From assembly GCA_963926055.1 (NCBI GenBank), contig CAWUVK010000001.1, positions 248,001-312,000 of the forward strand: 64,000 nt of DNA, in the 5' to 3' direction. Below the pieces are notes generated by a model, which had not been told where the DNA came from, did not search any database, and saw nothing but the letters and a program-made list of their open reading frames with translations. Both the position numbers and the translations under genes were made by a program. Origin of the DNA: CAJXJP01 sp963926055. Lineage in GTDB: Bacteria; Patescibacteriota; Gracilibacteria; BD1-5; UBA6164. Below are positions 9,433-19,421 of the stretch, in pieces (within the stretch, counting starts at the first letter, position 1; every line of letters begins with the position of its first letter).

Positions 9433-9497
9433 CCCCTCGTCCACCAAGACAATAAACTGCTACTAAAAATACTTTTAAAACATAATAAACTTTTACT

Positions 9498-12400
9498 ATG
9501 GCTCAATTTGAGAAAGTAAATCCGAAACAAAGCTTTCCAGAAATGGAGGAAGCAATGTTAGCGTTTTGGAAAGAACATAAAACCTTTGAAAAATCTGTAG
9601 AAAACAGAGAAGGTTCTGAAGAATTTAATTTTTATGATGGACCTCCGTTTGCAACTGGGACTCCTCACTACGGACATATCTTAGCTGGTACAATCAAAGA
9701 TGTAATCCCGAGATATCAAACGATGAACGGAAAACAAGTTCATAGAAAGTTTGGTTGGGATTGTCATGGTTTACCGATTGAAAATATCGTTGAGAAAAAA
9801 TTAGAAATCTCAGGAAAAGACGATATCGAAGGAAAAATTTGAGTACATAAATTCAATGAAACATGTAGAGAAAATGTATTTACTTATGCTCATGAATGGG
9901 AAAAAACAGTAAATAGAATGGGTCGTTGGGTTGATATGGAAAATGACTACAAAACTATGGATGTAGACTTCATGCAATCTGTATGGTGGGTATATTCAGA
10001 ACTGTATAAAAAAGGTCTTATTTACGAAGGATACAGAGTTGTTCCATATTGTCCGAGATGTTCTACTCCTCTTTCAAACTTTGAAGTAAATCAAGGATAT
10101 AAAGATAAACAAGATAAAACTACAACGGTAAAATTTAAAGTAAAAGGAAACGAATCAAAATATATCTTAGCTTGGACTACTACTCCTTGGACACTTGTAG
10201 CGAACCTTGGTTTAGCTGTTGGTGAGGATATTGATTATGTAGAATTACTTGATCATAAAACAGAAGAAACATATGTTTTAGCGAGAGATTTGGTTAAAAA
10301 TTATTTCAAAAATGAAGACGATTACGTTATCATGAGAGAATATAAAGGTTCTTGCTTAAAAGGTATTAAATACGAACCATTGTTTGCAGATTTTAATCCT
10401 GAAATAAATCCAGAAGTTTATGAAACTCAAGGATTTAAAAAAGGAAAAAATGTTCATAGTGTAGTAATTGGTCATCATGTAACAACTGAATCTGGGACTG
10501 GGATTGTACATATTGCTCCAGCTTATGGTGAAGACGATTACCAAATCGGAAAAAATCAAAATTTAGGTTTTGTTATTCATATTGCTGATAACGGAAATAC
10601 GCAAAATTTATTAGAACATAATGGAGTTCAAGTATTTGAATACAACGAAATAGCACTTCAAGATGTAAAACAAAGAGGTCTCACACTTCAAATAAATACT
10701 TATGACCATTCATATCCTCATTGTTGGAGATGTGAATCTCCACTGATTTATAGAGCTATTTCTGCTTGGTATGTAGCTGTTGAAAAGATCAAAGACAAAA
10801 TGGTTGATAATAATCAAGAAATCAATTGGACTCCAAACGAAATAAAAGATGGTAGATTTGGGAAATGGGTTGCAAATGCAAAAGATTGGAATATTTCTAG
10901 AAATAGATATTGGTGATCTGCTATTCCTGTTTGGCAAAATGAAGATAAAACAGCTGAATTATGTATCGGTTCTATTGAAGAAATGTATCAATACAATAAA
11001 CCATATGGTCAAATAGAAAAAAAAGAAGAAAATGGTGAAGTAAAATATTTCTATACTGATACAAATAAAGAAGTTGATATTCATAAACATTTTGTAGATG
11101 AAATTTTCTTAGAATGTCCAAAAACTGGTCAAAAATTAAAAAGAGTTCCTGAAGTTTTAGACTGTTGGTTTGAATCTGGTTCTATGCCATATGCATCAAA
11201 AGGATATCCTTTTAAACAAGAAGATAGTTTTAAATTTCCTGCTGATTTTATCGCAGAAGGTCTTGATCAAACAAGAGGTTGGTTCTATACATTACTTATT
11301 CTTGGAACGGCACTATTTGATAAAGCTCCAATGAAAAATGTAATCGTAAATGGGATCGTTTTAGCAGAAGATGGACATAAAATGTCAAAATCTAAACAAA
11401 ATTATCCAGATCCAAAATTAGTTTTTGATAAATATGGAGCTGATGCAATGAGGTTTTATCTTATGAATTCACCTGTAGTTGAAGCACAAGATTTCAGATT
11501 TAGTGAAGTATGAGTAGAAGAAGTAGTCAAAAAAGTTATTTTACCACTTTGGAATACATATTATTTCTTCACAACATATGCAAATATTGATAATTTTGAA
11601 CCGAAATGATTACCGCAAAATCTAGAAAATAATTTAGATAAATGGCTCATTTCAGAACTAAATACTCTCACTCGTGAAGTTTCTCAAGGATTTGATGAAT
11701 ATAAACTAGCAAGAGCTACAAAACCAATTGTAAAATTTATGGATAATCTTACAAACTGGTATATCAGAAGATCGAGAAAAAGATTCTGGAAATCTGAAAA
11801 TGATGGAGATAAACTTCAAGCATATGAAACGCTCAATTATGTTTTAGTTGAAACAACAAAAGTACTTGCTCCATTTATGCCATTTATTTCAGAATATATG
11901 TATAAAAATCTTACAAAAGATGAATCGGTACATTTAACTGACTTCCCTGTATTTGATGGATCAAAAATTGATGAAAAATTAAACTCTAATACTGATACAA
12001 TTCAAAAAATTATTACTCTTGGTTTAGCATGGAGAGCAAACAATAAAATTAGAGTAAGACAACCTCTACAATCTATTAGTGTTACAGAAAAATTTGATGA
12101 TTTCTTTGTAGAAATTCTTAAAGAAGAACTCAATGTAAAAGAAGTAAAAGTTGTAGATGGAAATTCTCTGGCAAAACAAATTTGTAAACCAAATGGGAGA
12201 GCAATCGGACCAAAATTTGGAAAAGATGTAAAATTTATTATGAGTGAAGCAAAAGCTGGGAATTTTAAAATTTTAGAAAATTGAGATGCAAGAGTAGGTC
12301 ATTTCGAACTTTCTCCAAGTGATTTTGAACTTGTATTTGAATCTGGTGATTCTGGTGAATTAATCGAAGCTGGATTTGGTATGGTTATTGCAATGGATGA

Positions 12401-12662
12401 TACAATTACTGATGAATTAAAAATCGAAGGGTATTACAGAGATATCGTAAGACATATTCAAGAAGCAAGAAAAGAAGCTGGATACAATGTGGATGATAGA
12501 ATTTCTGTAGAAATTTCTGGAGCCAATGAAGTAGTTGAAAAATTTACTCAAAATATTGAATCTGAAACACTTTCAAAAATCACTCAAAATATTGAATCTG
12601 CTGATGTAGAAAAAAATATTCAAATGGATGATGTAGAAGTAAAAATTTCATTAAAAAAATAA
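9498..12662 (+). CDS. ileS: Isoleucyl-tRNA synthetase
   Basis: 1,054 residues, the usual size for IleRS. It charges tRNA-Ile. The class I HIGH motif appears as HYGH at residues 57-60 (GTPHYGHIL), followed by GWDCHGLPIE; KMSKS lies at residues 628-632 (GHKMSKSKQNYPDP). The CP1 editing domain includes ILAWTTTPWTLVANL, and LDCWFESGSMPYA precedes KMSKS. The HYGH form and GWDCHGLPIE mark the eukaryote-like IleRS2 type, which in other bacteria is associated with mupirocin resistance. Only a handful of glycines use TGA; most are GGN, unlike the neighbouring small genes. A short A/T-rich leader precedes it, with no T-box visible. Confidence 0.97.
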
Positions 12663-12668
12663 TTTTTT

Positions 12669-12703
12669 AAAACTCAAGAAAATAATTTTCTTGAGTTTTT
12701 TTT
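12669..12703 (+). terminator. Intrinsic terminator of ileS
   Basis: AAAACTCAAGAAAA pairs with TTTTCTTGAGTTTT, followed by a T-run. The T-run overlaps the -35 box of the next promoter. Confidence 0.9.
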
Positions 12704-12729
12704 GACATTAAAAATAATTTTATCATAAT
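12702..12729 (+). promoter_or_regulatory. Sigma-70-like promoter
   Basis: TTGACA at 12702-12707, a 16-base spacer and CATAAT at 12724-12729. It lies 33 bases upstream of the next ATG, directly after the ileS terminator. Confidence 0.65.
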
Positions 12730-12762
12730 AATATTACAGAAGTTTAAAAAGGGAGAAATATT

Positions 12763-13092
12763 ATGCAACTACAGGTTATTTTGTATTTAATTTTATTTTT
12801 ATTTTTCAACGGTTTATTTTTTGTAAGTTTTCGAAGTGATACAGATAGAGTGAAACAAAATTTATTTGAATTAATGCGAGGTTGTATAAGAGTAGAAAGA
12901 GGAACATTTTTTTCTCAAGAAATTCCAAGCAATACTCACGATACACAAAAATGGGCAAATGAAAAACTAGAAGATAAAAGTTGGATATTTTGGACTGCAG
13001 TTTGTAATATACTCGAACAAAATAAAATAATTATTTCAATTATTAATATTATAATTTTTGCAATCTGTTTTATTTTACCAAAATTTTTATAA
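12763..13092 (+). CDS. Small protein with two membrane helices, unknown (UGA-free)
   Basis: 109 residues, with an N-terminal helix (residues 4-22) and a C-terminal helix (about 87-107) flanking a hydrophilic middle with two cysteines (RGCIRVERG; WTAVCNIL). It has a clear Shine-Dalgarno site (AAGGGAGAAA, 7-8 bases before ATG), its own consensus promoter and its own terminator. All three glycines are GGN and there is no in-frame TGA. It is first of three consecutive genes with these traits. No family recognised. Confidence 0.7.
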   Translation: MQLQVILYLILFLFFNGLFFVSFRSDTDRVKQNLFELMRGCIRVERGTFFSQEIPSNTHDTQKWANEKLEDKSWIFWTAVCNILEQNKIIISIINIIIFAICFILPKFL

Positions 13093-13118
13093 AAAAGCGC
13101 GATTTATCGCGCTTTTTG
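13092..13118 (+). terminator. Intrinsic terminator
   Basis: AAAAAGCGCGAT pairs with ATCGCGCTTTTT around a 2-base TT, a compact and strong hairpin. The -35 box of the next promoter begins within the tail. Confidence 0.9.
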
Positions 13119-13145
13119 TTGACTTTAAAAATATTTCTCTATAAT
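13119..13145 (+). promoter_or_regulatory. Sigma-70-like promoter
   Basis: TTGACT at 13119-13124 and a perfect TATAAT at 13140-13145, with a spacer of 15 bases. It drives the two-gene unit at 13198 and 13600. Confidence 0.65.
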
Positions 13146-13197
13146 TCATAATACACAACACAAATATATAACAAAAACAAAAAAAACAGGAGAGAAT

Positions 13198-13575
13198 ATG
13201 AATCAGCAAAATAATGATTTATTACAATTCTTAGGTTTTGAATATTATCAAGAAATTGAAGAATATATCAAAGCTGTTCATCTTCCGTATGGAAGTAATC
13301 AGTTATTAGAACAACCAGTAAGTCTTATCGAAATATGTTTACTTATATATTTTTTCATAGAAAAAAAATATTTAATTAATCACGAAAGTAAAGATAATCG
13401 CATTTTAATAAAACATGATTTTCATAAACATGAAGATATAAAATTATTAAAAGATAGATATATTGGTTTATATAATTTGATTATAAAAAGTGCTGATTGT
13501 GGTTTTATTATTGTATTAAATTCAGAAAATAACTTTTTTAAATTTATGAATAAATTAAAATCAAACACACAATAG
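13198..13575 (+). CDS. Small cytoplasmic protein, unknown (UGA-free)
   Basis: 125 residues. No signal peptide; one hydrophobic helix in the middle (SLIEICLLIYFFIEKKYLI) and a mixed alpha/beta remainder (DCGFIIVLNSENNF near the end). Shine-Dalgarno AGGAGAG lies 5 bases before ATG. All four glycines are GGN. It is first of a two-gene unit driven by the promoter at 13119. No family recognised. Confidence 0.7.
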   Translation: MNQQNNDLLQFLGFEYYQEIEEYIKAVHLPYGSNQLLEQPVSLIEICLLIYFFIEKKYLINHESKDNRILIKHDFHKHEDIKLLKDRYIGLYNLIIKSADCGFIIVLNSENNFFKFMNKLKSNTQ

Positions 13576-13599
13576 TCATACAAATTATAGGAGAATAAA

Positions 13600-13953
13600 A
13601 TGAGTATTTCTGAAGAGATTTTAAAAGTTAATCCTTTAGAAACACTAAAGGATAAATACAATTGGAAACCGCTTTTTATAAAGTTTGGTCATAAAGTAGA
13701 TGATGTTGAAAATTATTTTTCTGCTTACAAAGCATCTGAATTTTCATTAGCATTACTCTACTGTGCCGTTAAACAATATAATAAAGAGCAATTAATAGAT
13801 TTCATAAGCGTCTTTTTCTTTTCGACTGAATATATCGATTTTTTAGAAAAGTTACTTACGCATGAAATTAATGAAATTTATATAGGAGGAATAAATTATA
13901 CTGATTCATTATTTATTAAAAAATCAGGATGGATACAAGAAAAAAGAGCGTAA
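13600..13953 (+). CDS. Small cytoplasmic protein, unknown (UGA-free)
   Basis: 117 residues, mainly helical, ending in a basic tail (GWIQEKRA). Shine-Dalgarno AGGAG lies 7 bases before the ATG. All four glycines are GGN. It follows the 125-residue gene by 24 bases and ends within a terminator stem. No domain recognised. Shared length class, SD use and codon use with the two genes before it suggest a common origin or expression class. Confidence 0.7.
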   Translation: MSISEEILKVNPLETLKDKYNWKPLFIKFGHKVDDVENYFSAYKASEFSLALLYCAVKQYNKEQLIDFISVFFFSTEYIDFLEKLLTHEINEIYIGGINYTDSLFIKKSGWIQEKRA

Positions 13954-13966
13954 AAGCTCTTTTTTA
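13941..13966 (+). terminator. Intrinsic terminator
   Basis: AAAAAGAGC pairs with GCTCTTTTT around a 6-base loop; the stop codon of the preceding gene (13951-13953) lies in the loop. Confidence 0.85.
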
Positions 13967-14021
13967 TTTGCTTATTCTTTGAAAAAAATTACTATAAATC
14001 TAATATAATTGAAAATAAAAA

Positions 14022-14609
14022 ATGAAAGAAAAATTAAAAAATCTTACACCGAACTTTTGACTTTATGATTACTGGAAACAAAAAGTAAATTCTTTAGAAA
14101 AAAAAGATATCAATATAATTATTTCAGATTTTGATGATTGTATTTTTTGTAGAAAAGATCAATTAGAACAATCTCAACTACTCAGGGAAAATAGATGAGA
14201 TGCTGGAACTCAGATGATTTTTAATGAAATTTGAGTTCAAAAATATATTTGTGATTTTGTAGAAAATAAAGAATATCCAATAGATATTACTTCCCTACTC
14301 AATCAAGAAACTGATATTATTCTCACAGCTGGAATTTATGAAAATCAAATGGAAAAAATAAAAGCTTGTGGGCTAGAAAATATAAAAACGATTGTGGTTC
14401 CAACTGGTGAGGATAAAATAATTGCAACAATTCGTTATGTGATTTTTGACTTAGGTTTCATTCCTAAAACTATAACTGTTTTTGAAGATAGACCTCATTT
14501 TTTTATAGAATATAGAGATCTATTAGAAGATATTTTAGAGACAAAAATTATAATTAAAAAAGTTGTAATGAATGGAAATAATAATTCTCCAGATATTTCA
14601 GAAGTATAG
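14022..14609 (+). CDS. HAD-like protein
   Basis: 195 residues. IIISDFDDCIF near residue 33 matches HAD motif I (DxD), DIILTAGIYENQ fits motif II (T), and ITVFEDRPHFF near residue 155 fits motif IV. A similar architecture occurs in small HAD proteins that act on nucleotides or polynucleotides. The substrate is unknown. A TATAAT-like box (about 14001) lies upstream and there is no Shine-Dalgarno site. Confidence 0.65.
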
Positions 14610-14620
14610 AGAAAATTCTA

Positions 14621-14649
14621 TTGACAATATTTATTTTTACTTATAATAA
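14621..14649 (+). promoter_or_regulatory. Sigma-70-like promoter upstream of a leader hairpin
   Basis: TTGACA at 14621-14626, with TATAAT at 14642-14647 (15-base spacer) or TAATAA at 14644-14649 (17-base spacer). Transcription from here would run straight into the hairpin at 14655-14701. Confidence 0.6.
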
Positions 14650-14654
14650 TCTTG

Positions 14655-14701
14655 TTTAAAAAAAAAGGGGACAAAACATTATTTTTGTGACCTCTTTTTT
14701 T
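14655..14701 (+). terminator. Terminator-like hairpin immediately before a start codon
   Basis: AAAAAGGGG-ACAAAA pairs, with one G-U pair and a 2-base bulge, with TTTTGTGACCTCTTTTT. The T-run ends one or two bases before the ATG at 14703. It could terminate the HAD gene upstream, or attenuate transcription from the promoter at 14621. Confidence 0.65.
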
Positions 14702-14702
14702 T

Positions 14703-15323
14703 ATGGGAATTTCTACAGATAACTTAAGATTATGAGAATTAGAAAATATACAAATTACGCAACATAAATGGGTAGATTACTTAGATGAATACAACAAAGT
14801 AACCTATGAAAAAATAGATAAAGTTTGTTCTCAGCATTGATATAAAACACTTGCTTTTATTTTTCAATTAAAAAAAGATAAAGATTTAAAAAACATATTT
14901 GTTGAAAAAAATGATGTTTCTATTGAAGATATTGATGAATTATTAGATGATGTATTTTTTCCAATAGCAGAACCTATTGTAAAAGATATAGAAGAAATAA
15001 AAAATATGACTCAATGATTGTTAAACAAAAGAACAAACGATGAATTAAAAGATAAAATTGCAGAATTATTAAATGTTGAAAGTACTGATAAATATATATT
15101 TACTATTAATGAAATTTTAGATCAGTTTGATTGTGATTTGGAAGTTTTTTATCAAAGCTTAGAAAAATGTAATTATGATACAAAACAAATCTGACATCTA
15201 AAAAATTCATTTTTACATTCTAATCCTTTCAATCTCAAACATAATTTAGAAAAATCTTGGTATGACTTGTATAAAAATTTGGTTATAGAAACAAAAAAAT
15301 ACAGAAATAAAAGAAAAAAATAA
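14703..15323 (+). CDS. Cytoplasmic helical protein, unknown
   Basis: 206 residues, hydrophilic, predicted mostly helical, no signal peptide. Lysine- and glutamate-rich, ending in a very basic tail (ETKKYRNKRKK). TGA glycines appear in LRLGEL, QHGYK, TQGLL and QIGHL. No Shine-Dalgarno; the start codon follows the T-run of a hairpin, so initiation may be effectively leaderless or hairpin-proximal. No family recognised. Confidence 0.65.
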
Positions 15324-15348
15324 AACCTCTTTGAGGTTTTATTTTTTT
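15320..15348. terminator. Bidirectional terminator
   Basis: AATAAAACCTC pairs with GAGGTTTTATT around TTT, with a T-run on both strands. It closes the gene at 14703 and the convergent gene at 15339. Confidence 0.85.
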
Positions 15349-16163
15349 GTAGATTTTTTTACATCATCAGCTTTTTTCATTTTTTCTAATGCTGTAATAT
15401 TTTCTTTTATTTGTTTATTTTCTTTTTCTAACTCAGCTTTTTTATCTAAAGCATTTTGTTTTTCTTTTTCAAGTGCTGCAATTCTTTCTTCAAGTGTTTC
15501 AATATGTTCTGATTCTTTTTCTTCTTGAGAAGCAATAACATCTTGTCTATTTTCTAATTTTAAAATTGTTTCATCTAAAATAGATTCCATTGTTCCTACA
15601 CTTGCCATTGGAGTTGGGTTTGAAGTATCTAGAGCTGGATTTTCATGAGGTTGAGCTTCTACAGCTTGAGATAAATCTAAAGATTCATCTTCTAATCTTA
15701 CATCATCTGATGTTTCCATATCCAAAGATAATACATCCTCATTTGAATCATCTAAAACTCCTACTGCAGGGTCTTGTAAGTTTAACGTTTTTTCTTGTTG
15801 AGTTGATTCATCTTCATGGTCACTTAGATCAAAATTGAAATCATCGTCATTTTCAGATACCTCGTTAGAGATTACTTGAGGAGTTTCATTTAGGACTATA
15901 TCATTTTGTTCAACTGTTTCTTCTTGAGGTGTATCAAAACTAAAAATATCATCCGTATCTGATTGATTATTTTCTCAAGTAGTTTGAGTAAGAGTATCCT
16001 CTTTGTTCGAATCATTAGAATTATCTTCTTCATCAAATGTTAAAACCATATCATCTGAAGATTTTTCTTCATCATCAAGATTAATCACCATTTCTGAATC
16101 ATCTGTTTGAACATCATCCGATAAAATAATTAAATCATCTTGATTTTGTTTTGTATCAGCCAT
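15339..16163 (-). CDS. Acidic, disordered protein with C-terminal coiled coil
   Basis: 274 residues. Residues 1-190 are extremely acidic and low in complexity (repeats such as LDDEEKSSDDMVLTFDEED and DDDFNFDLSDHED). Residues ~200-265 form a clear heptad coiled coil (LEERIAALEKEKQNALDKK and onward) ending in a lysine-rich tail. No enzyme domain. The form suggests a scaffold or a nucleic-acid/protein-binding mimic. It is divergent from a YbaB/EbfC nucleoid protein and shares its ~165-base upstream region. One TGA glycine is visible (TTGENN). Confidence 0.75.
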
Positions 16164-16327
16164 AAGTTATTTTTTATTTTTAAATATACACTTATAATAT
16201 CATAAAATAAATACTCCGTCAAAAAAATGATATTTTACAGAATAAATATGTATATAAATTTGCTTTTTTTGACTTAAAATATATAATTTCCACACAAAAT
16301 TTTAAATTAATATATAAAAAAATTGTT

Positions 16328-16651
16328 ATGGATTTTTCAAAAGCATGAGAAATGATGAAACTTCAACAAGAAGCAATGAAAGTTAAAAAAGAATTAGAAA
16401 ATACTTATATTGAATCTGAAGTAAATGGTCTAGTAATTACATTTAACGGTGAAATGAAAGCTGAAAAAGTTGAATTTGAAAACGATAATTTAATTAAAGG
16501 TATTTCTGATAAAGCAGCTTTAGAAAAAGCAATTTTAGAATCTATCAACAAAGGAGTTTCAAACTCACAAAAAGTTGCAGCTGATAAAATGCAAGGTGTA
16601 ATGTCATCAATGGGTATGAATATGCCAAATGGTGGTCTTCCAGGTATGTAA
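16328..16651 (+). CDS. ybaB: YbaB/EbfC-family nucleoid-associated protein
   Basis: 107 residues, standard family length. The pattern MMKLQQEAMKVKKELENTYIESEVNGLVITFNGEMK followed by helices and a Met/Gly-rich C-terminus (MGMNMPNGGLPGM) matches YbaB/EbfC, a dimeric DNA-binding protein that coats the nucleoid. In many bacteria it lies between dnaX and recR; here it is alone, with its own terminator. Only one glycine (KAGEMM) is TGA. Confidence 0.88.
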
Positions 16652-16664
16652 AATAAAAAAAATT

Positions 16665-16700
16665 AAAAAACAACATATTTTAAAAATATGTTGTTTTTTT
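16665..16700. terminator. Bidirectional terminator
   Basis: AAAAAACAACATATTTT pairs with AAAATATGTTGTTTTTT. It serves ybaB on the plus strand; the A-run on its left gives a T-run for the convergent Bat operon. Confidence 0.9.
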
Positions 16701-17448
16701 ACCAATCTTTTTCTCATCATCTATTAAATTCATTTTGTAAGAATGGATCATTTGAAAATTTCTCGAAAAAATTTTCATTATTTGGTTGCTTATTAAAAAA
16801 TTGTTGATTATTTTTTTCAATTTGTTTGAGTTCCTCTAAATAATTTTCAATTTCTTGCGTTTGCTCATTTGATAGTTGATTAAATTGCTCGCTTGTATCT
16901 CCATTTTTTCAGGGACTTGTTTGAGTATTTTGTTGATTTTCTTCGTCTTGTTCTTGTGAATTTTCCTGAGTATCTCAATTTTGCTCTTGAGTATCATTAT
17001 TTTCTCAAGTATTTTCTTGTGAATTATTTTGATTTTCGTCTTGATTATTTTGTTGATTATTTTCTCAAGATTTTTTCTTTTGTTTATAGTTTTCTAATAA
17101 TTTCGTTGCTATTTCTAAATTATTTTCGATAAAATTTTTATTTTTAATTTCCTGTGCTTGCTTATATGTTTCTATCGATTTATTTAATAGTGATATTTTT
17201 TTTTCTAAACTTTTCTCTTCAAGAGCTTGTTTTAAAAAAGTATTCCCAAGATTAAATGCAATTATTTCATCTGGATTTTTACTTAAAGCTCAAGAAAATA
17301 TTTTTTCAGCTGCTTGAAAATCTTCTGAATTATATTTTTCTAAAGCTGTATTGTTTTGAAAATATTGTTTCATAAAAGTTCTATTTTCAAAAATAAAAAT
17401 AGAAATAAATATAAAAAATATAAATATGAGAAAGGTGATTTTGTTCAT
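16699..17448 (-). CDS. BatC/BatE-type TPR protein (last gene of the Bat operon)
   Basis: 249 residues. An N-terminal membrane helix (ITFLIFIFFIFISIFIF) is followed by about two TPR units (residues ~35-110; FNLGNTFLKQALEEKSLEKK and similar). Then comes a long low-complexity Asn/Gln/Glu segment (residues ~120-200) and a short helical C-terminus. This matches the TPR member that follows the two VWA proteins in Bat operons, where it is thought to organise the complex at the membrane. The start is 15 bases after the upstream VWA gene's stop. Confidence 0.78.
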
Positions 17449-17463
17449 AAAAATATATTAAAA

Positions 17464-18414
17464 TTAAAATTTTCTTTTTTCTAAAAATAAAAACAGAGTA
17501 AAAAACAATAAAAATAACCCTACAAAAATATAACTTATATCTTTTGCTTGAGAAATATTCAATTGCAAATTAGATTGTATTAAATTATCATTTATTATAT
17601 CATGAATTTTACTTTCATCATCTAAACTTTCAAAAAACACATAATCCCAATTATATTCATCACATATTTTTTTGACTTCACTTTTATTTAATTGTGAAAC
17701 AACTGGTTCTCAATTATACATTTTAAACGTAGCTCTTCCATAAAAATCAACTCCATCTAAGATCATTCATCATTTATTAGTTCATACTGCGACAAAAACA
17801 ATTTGAATTGATTTTTCTTCGAGTTTTTTTTGTAACGTTGAAGGTATTTTTATATTTTCTATTTCTCCAGCATCTGAAAATATTACAAACGTAGTTGGTT
17901 CATCAATATATGAAATATAACTTTGTAATCAAGAAAATAATTTTGTAAAATTTGATCATTTTACAGGAATATTTTTCTCATCTACACCATTTAATATAGT
18001 TTTAAAGAGTCAATAATCTGATGTAAAAGGAAGTATTTCAAGAGCATCTCAAGCAAAAGCATATAGACCATATTTATTATTTTGGTGTGTATTTACATAT
18101 GATTGTATTATTTGTTTTGTTGCTTGTAAACGAGTAGTTTTATTTTTATTTGCACTGATATCTTCTACATTCATAGAAGTGCTTACATCACTAATAAATA
18201 AAACATTTCATCAAAGTACATCTATTGATTTATCATAATCACCTATTCTAGGAGAAAAAATAGAAATAATTAAAAATAATAATCAGATGAATATTGTAAA
18301 TATTTCTAAAAAAATTTTTCTTTTTAAATATAAAAAATAACAAAAAATAAGAGTCATAAAAAATATTATTCCAGCGAGGTACCATCAAAAAATTTCTGTA
18401 TTTGCAAAGATCAT
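17464..18414 (-). CDS. VWA-domain membrane protein, BatB-like
   Basis: 316 residues. N-terminal membrane segments are followed by a von Willebrand A domain with MIDAS motif DVSTSMNVED near residue 65, a threonine in PFTSDYG, and a second acidic site in FVIFSDAGEIENI. A C-terminal transmembrane helix ends in KRKF. It is the second of two tandem VWA genes downstream of MoxR and DUF58, the order in Bat operons. Metal-dependent protein contact outside or at the membrane is expected for this family. Confidence 0.85.
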
Positions 18415-18427
18415 AATTTTAAAAAAG

Positions 18428-19417
18428 TTAGATTTTTTTTCTTAAACGTACTACCAAAAATAAACCAAATAAAACAACTAATAAATATACAAATTGTCTT
18501 GAAAGAGATTCAATAGTTTCATAATTTTGTGTTTCTAATGGAGTTTTTTCAATCTCAGAAATTTCTTGAAAAATAGATTCTAATGATTGTGTATTTTCTG
18601 CTTTATAATATTTTCATTCTCATATTTTAGCAATATTTTTGAGAGACTCTTCGTCTACTCACTCTACTTGCATACGTTGAGTAAAACCAAGAGGATGTTT
18701 ATAATTTATATAAGCATTATTTTTTCATCAAATCCCAATAGTATAAATTTTTATAGGATTATTTTGATTTTGTTTTTGGATAAATTTAGCTGAAATTTCA
18801 GGATCAATTCAAACATTTGCTGATCAATCAGTAACCAATATCAAAACTTTATTTCTATCACTCTCACTAAAACTATCTCAAGCAAATATTAACGCATCTC
18901 AAATAGCTGTTCCATTTAATCCATCAACACTTTGATCAAGAATTTTTGTAGTAACTTTTTCTACCATATTTTTAGAAACTTCGTAATCAAAATTCAGTGG
19001 AATAGAGGTAAATGGTTTTCAAGAAAAAACGACGAGTCACACTCTATCAGAAACTAATGTATCTAGAAAATTTACAATAATATTTTTAGCAGCTTCTATT
19101 CTATTTGGTTGTAAATCTTCGGCTTGCATAGAAAGAGAAACGTCCAATGCTATCATAATATCAATACCATTTTTTTCTATTTTTTCTTGAGAATTTTTTA
19201 TAATTGGTTGAGCAATAATTAAAATTGAAAAAATAAAAATTAACAAAATATTTACGTAATATAATTTATATGAAAATGAATTATTTTTATAAATATTTTC
19301 TAAATCATTAAATGCTCAAAAATGTTTTACATTTGATTTTTTAAAATATAAAAAAACAACCAAAATCACAATTGGAATCAGTAAATACAAGAAATTTGGT
19401 TGTAAAAATTCAAACAT
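18428..19417 (-). CDS. VWA-domain membrane protein, BatA-like
   Basis: 329 residues. Two N-terminal membrane helices (FLYLLIPIVILVVFLYF; YVNILLIFIFSILIIAQP) precede a VWA domain with MIDAS DVSLSMQAED, GLVVFSGKPFTSIPL (conserved F-S/T), and ILVTDGSANVGIDP. A final transmembrane helix is followed by a basic tail. This matches BatA. It starts 4 bases after the BatD-like stop, so the operon is tightly coupled. Confidence 0.87.
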
Positions 19418-19421
19418 TTTT

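Noticed and set aside
9498..9842. T-box leader directly upstream of ileS
   Set aside because: Only 65 bases separate ileS from the preceding gene and no T-box elements are present there.
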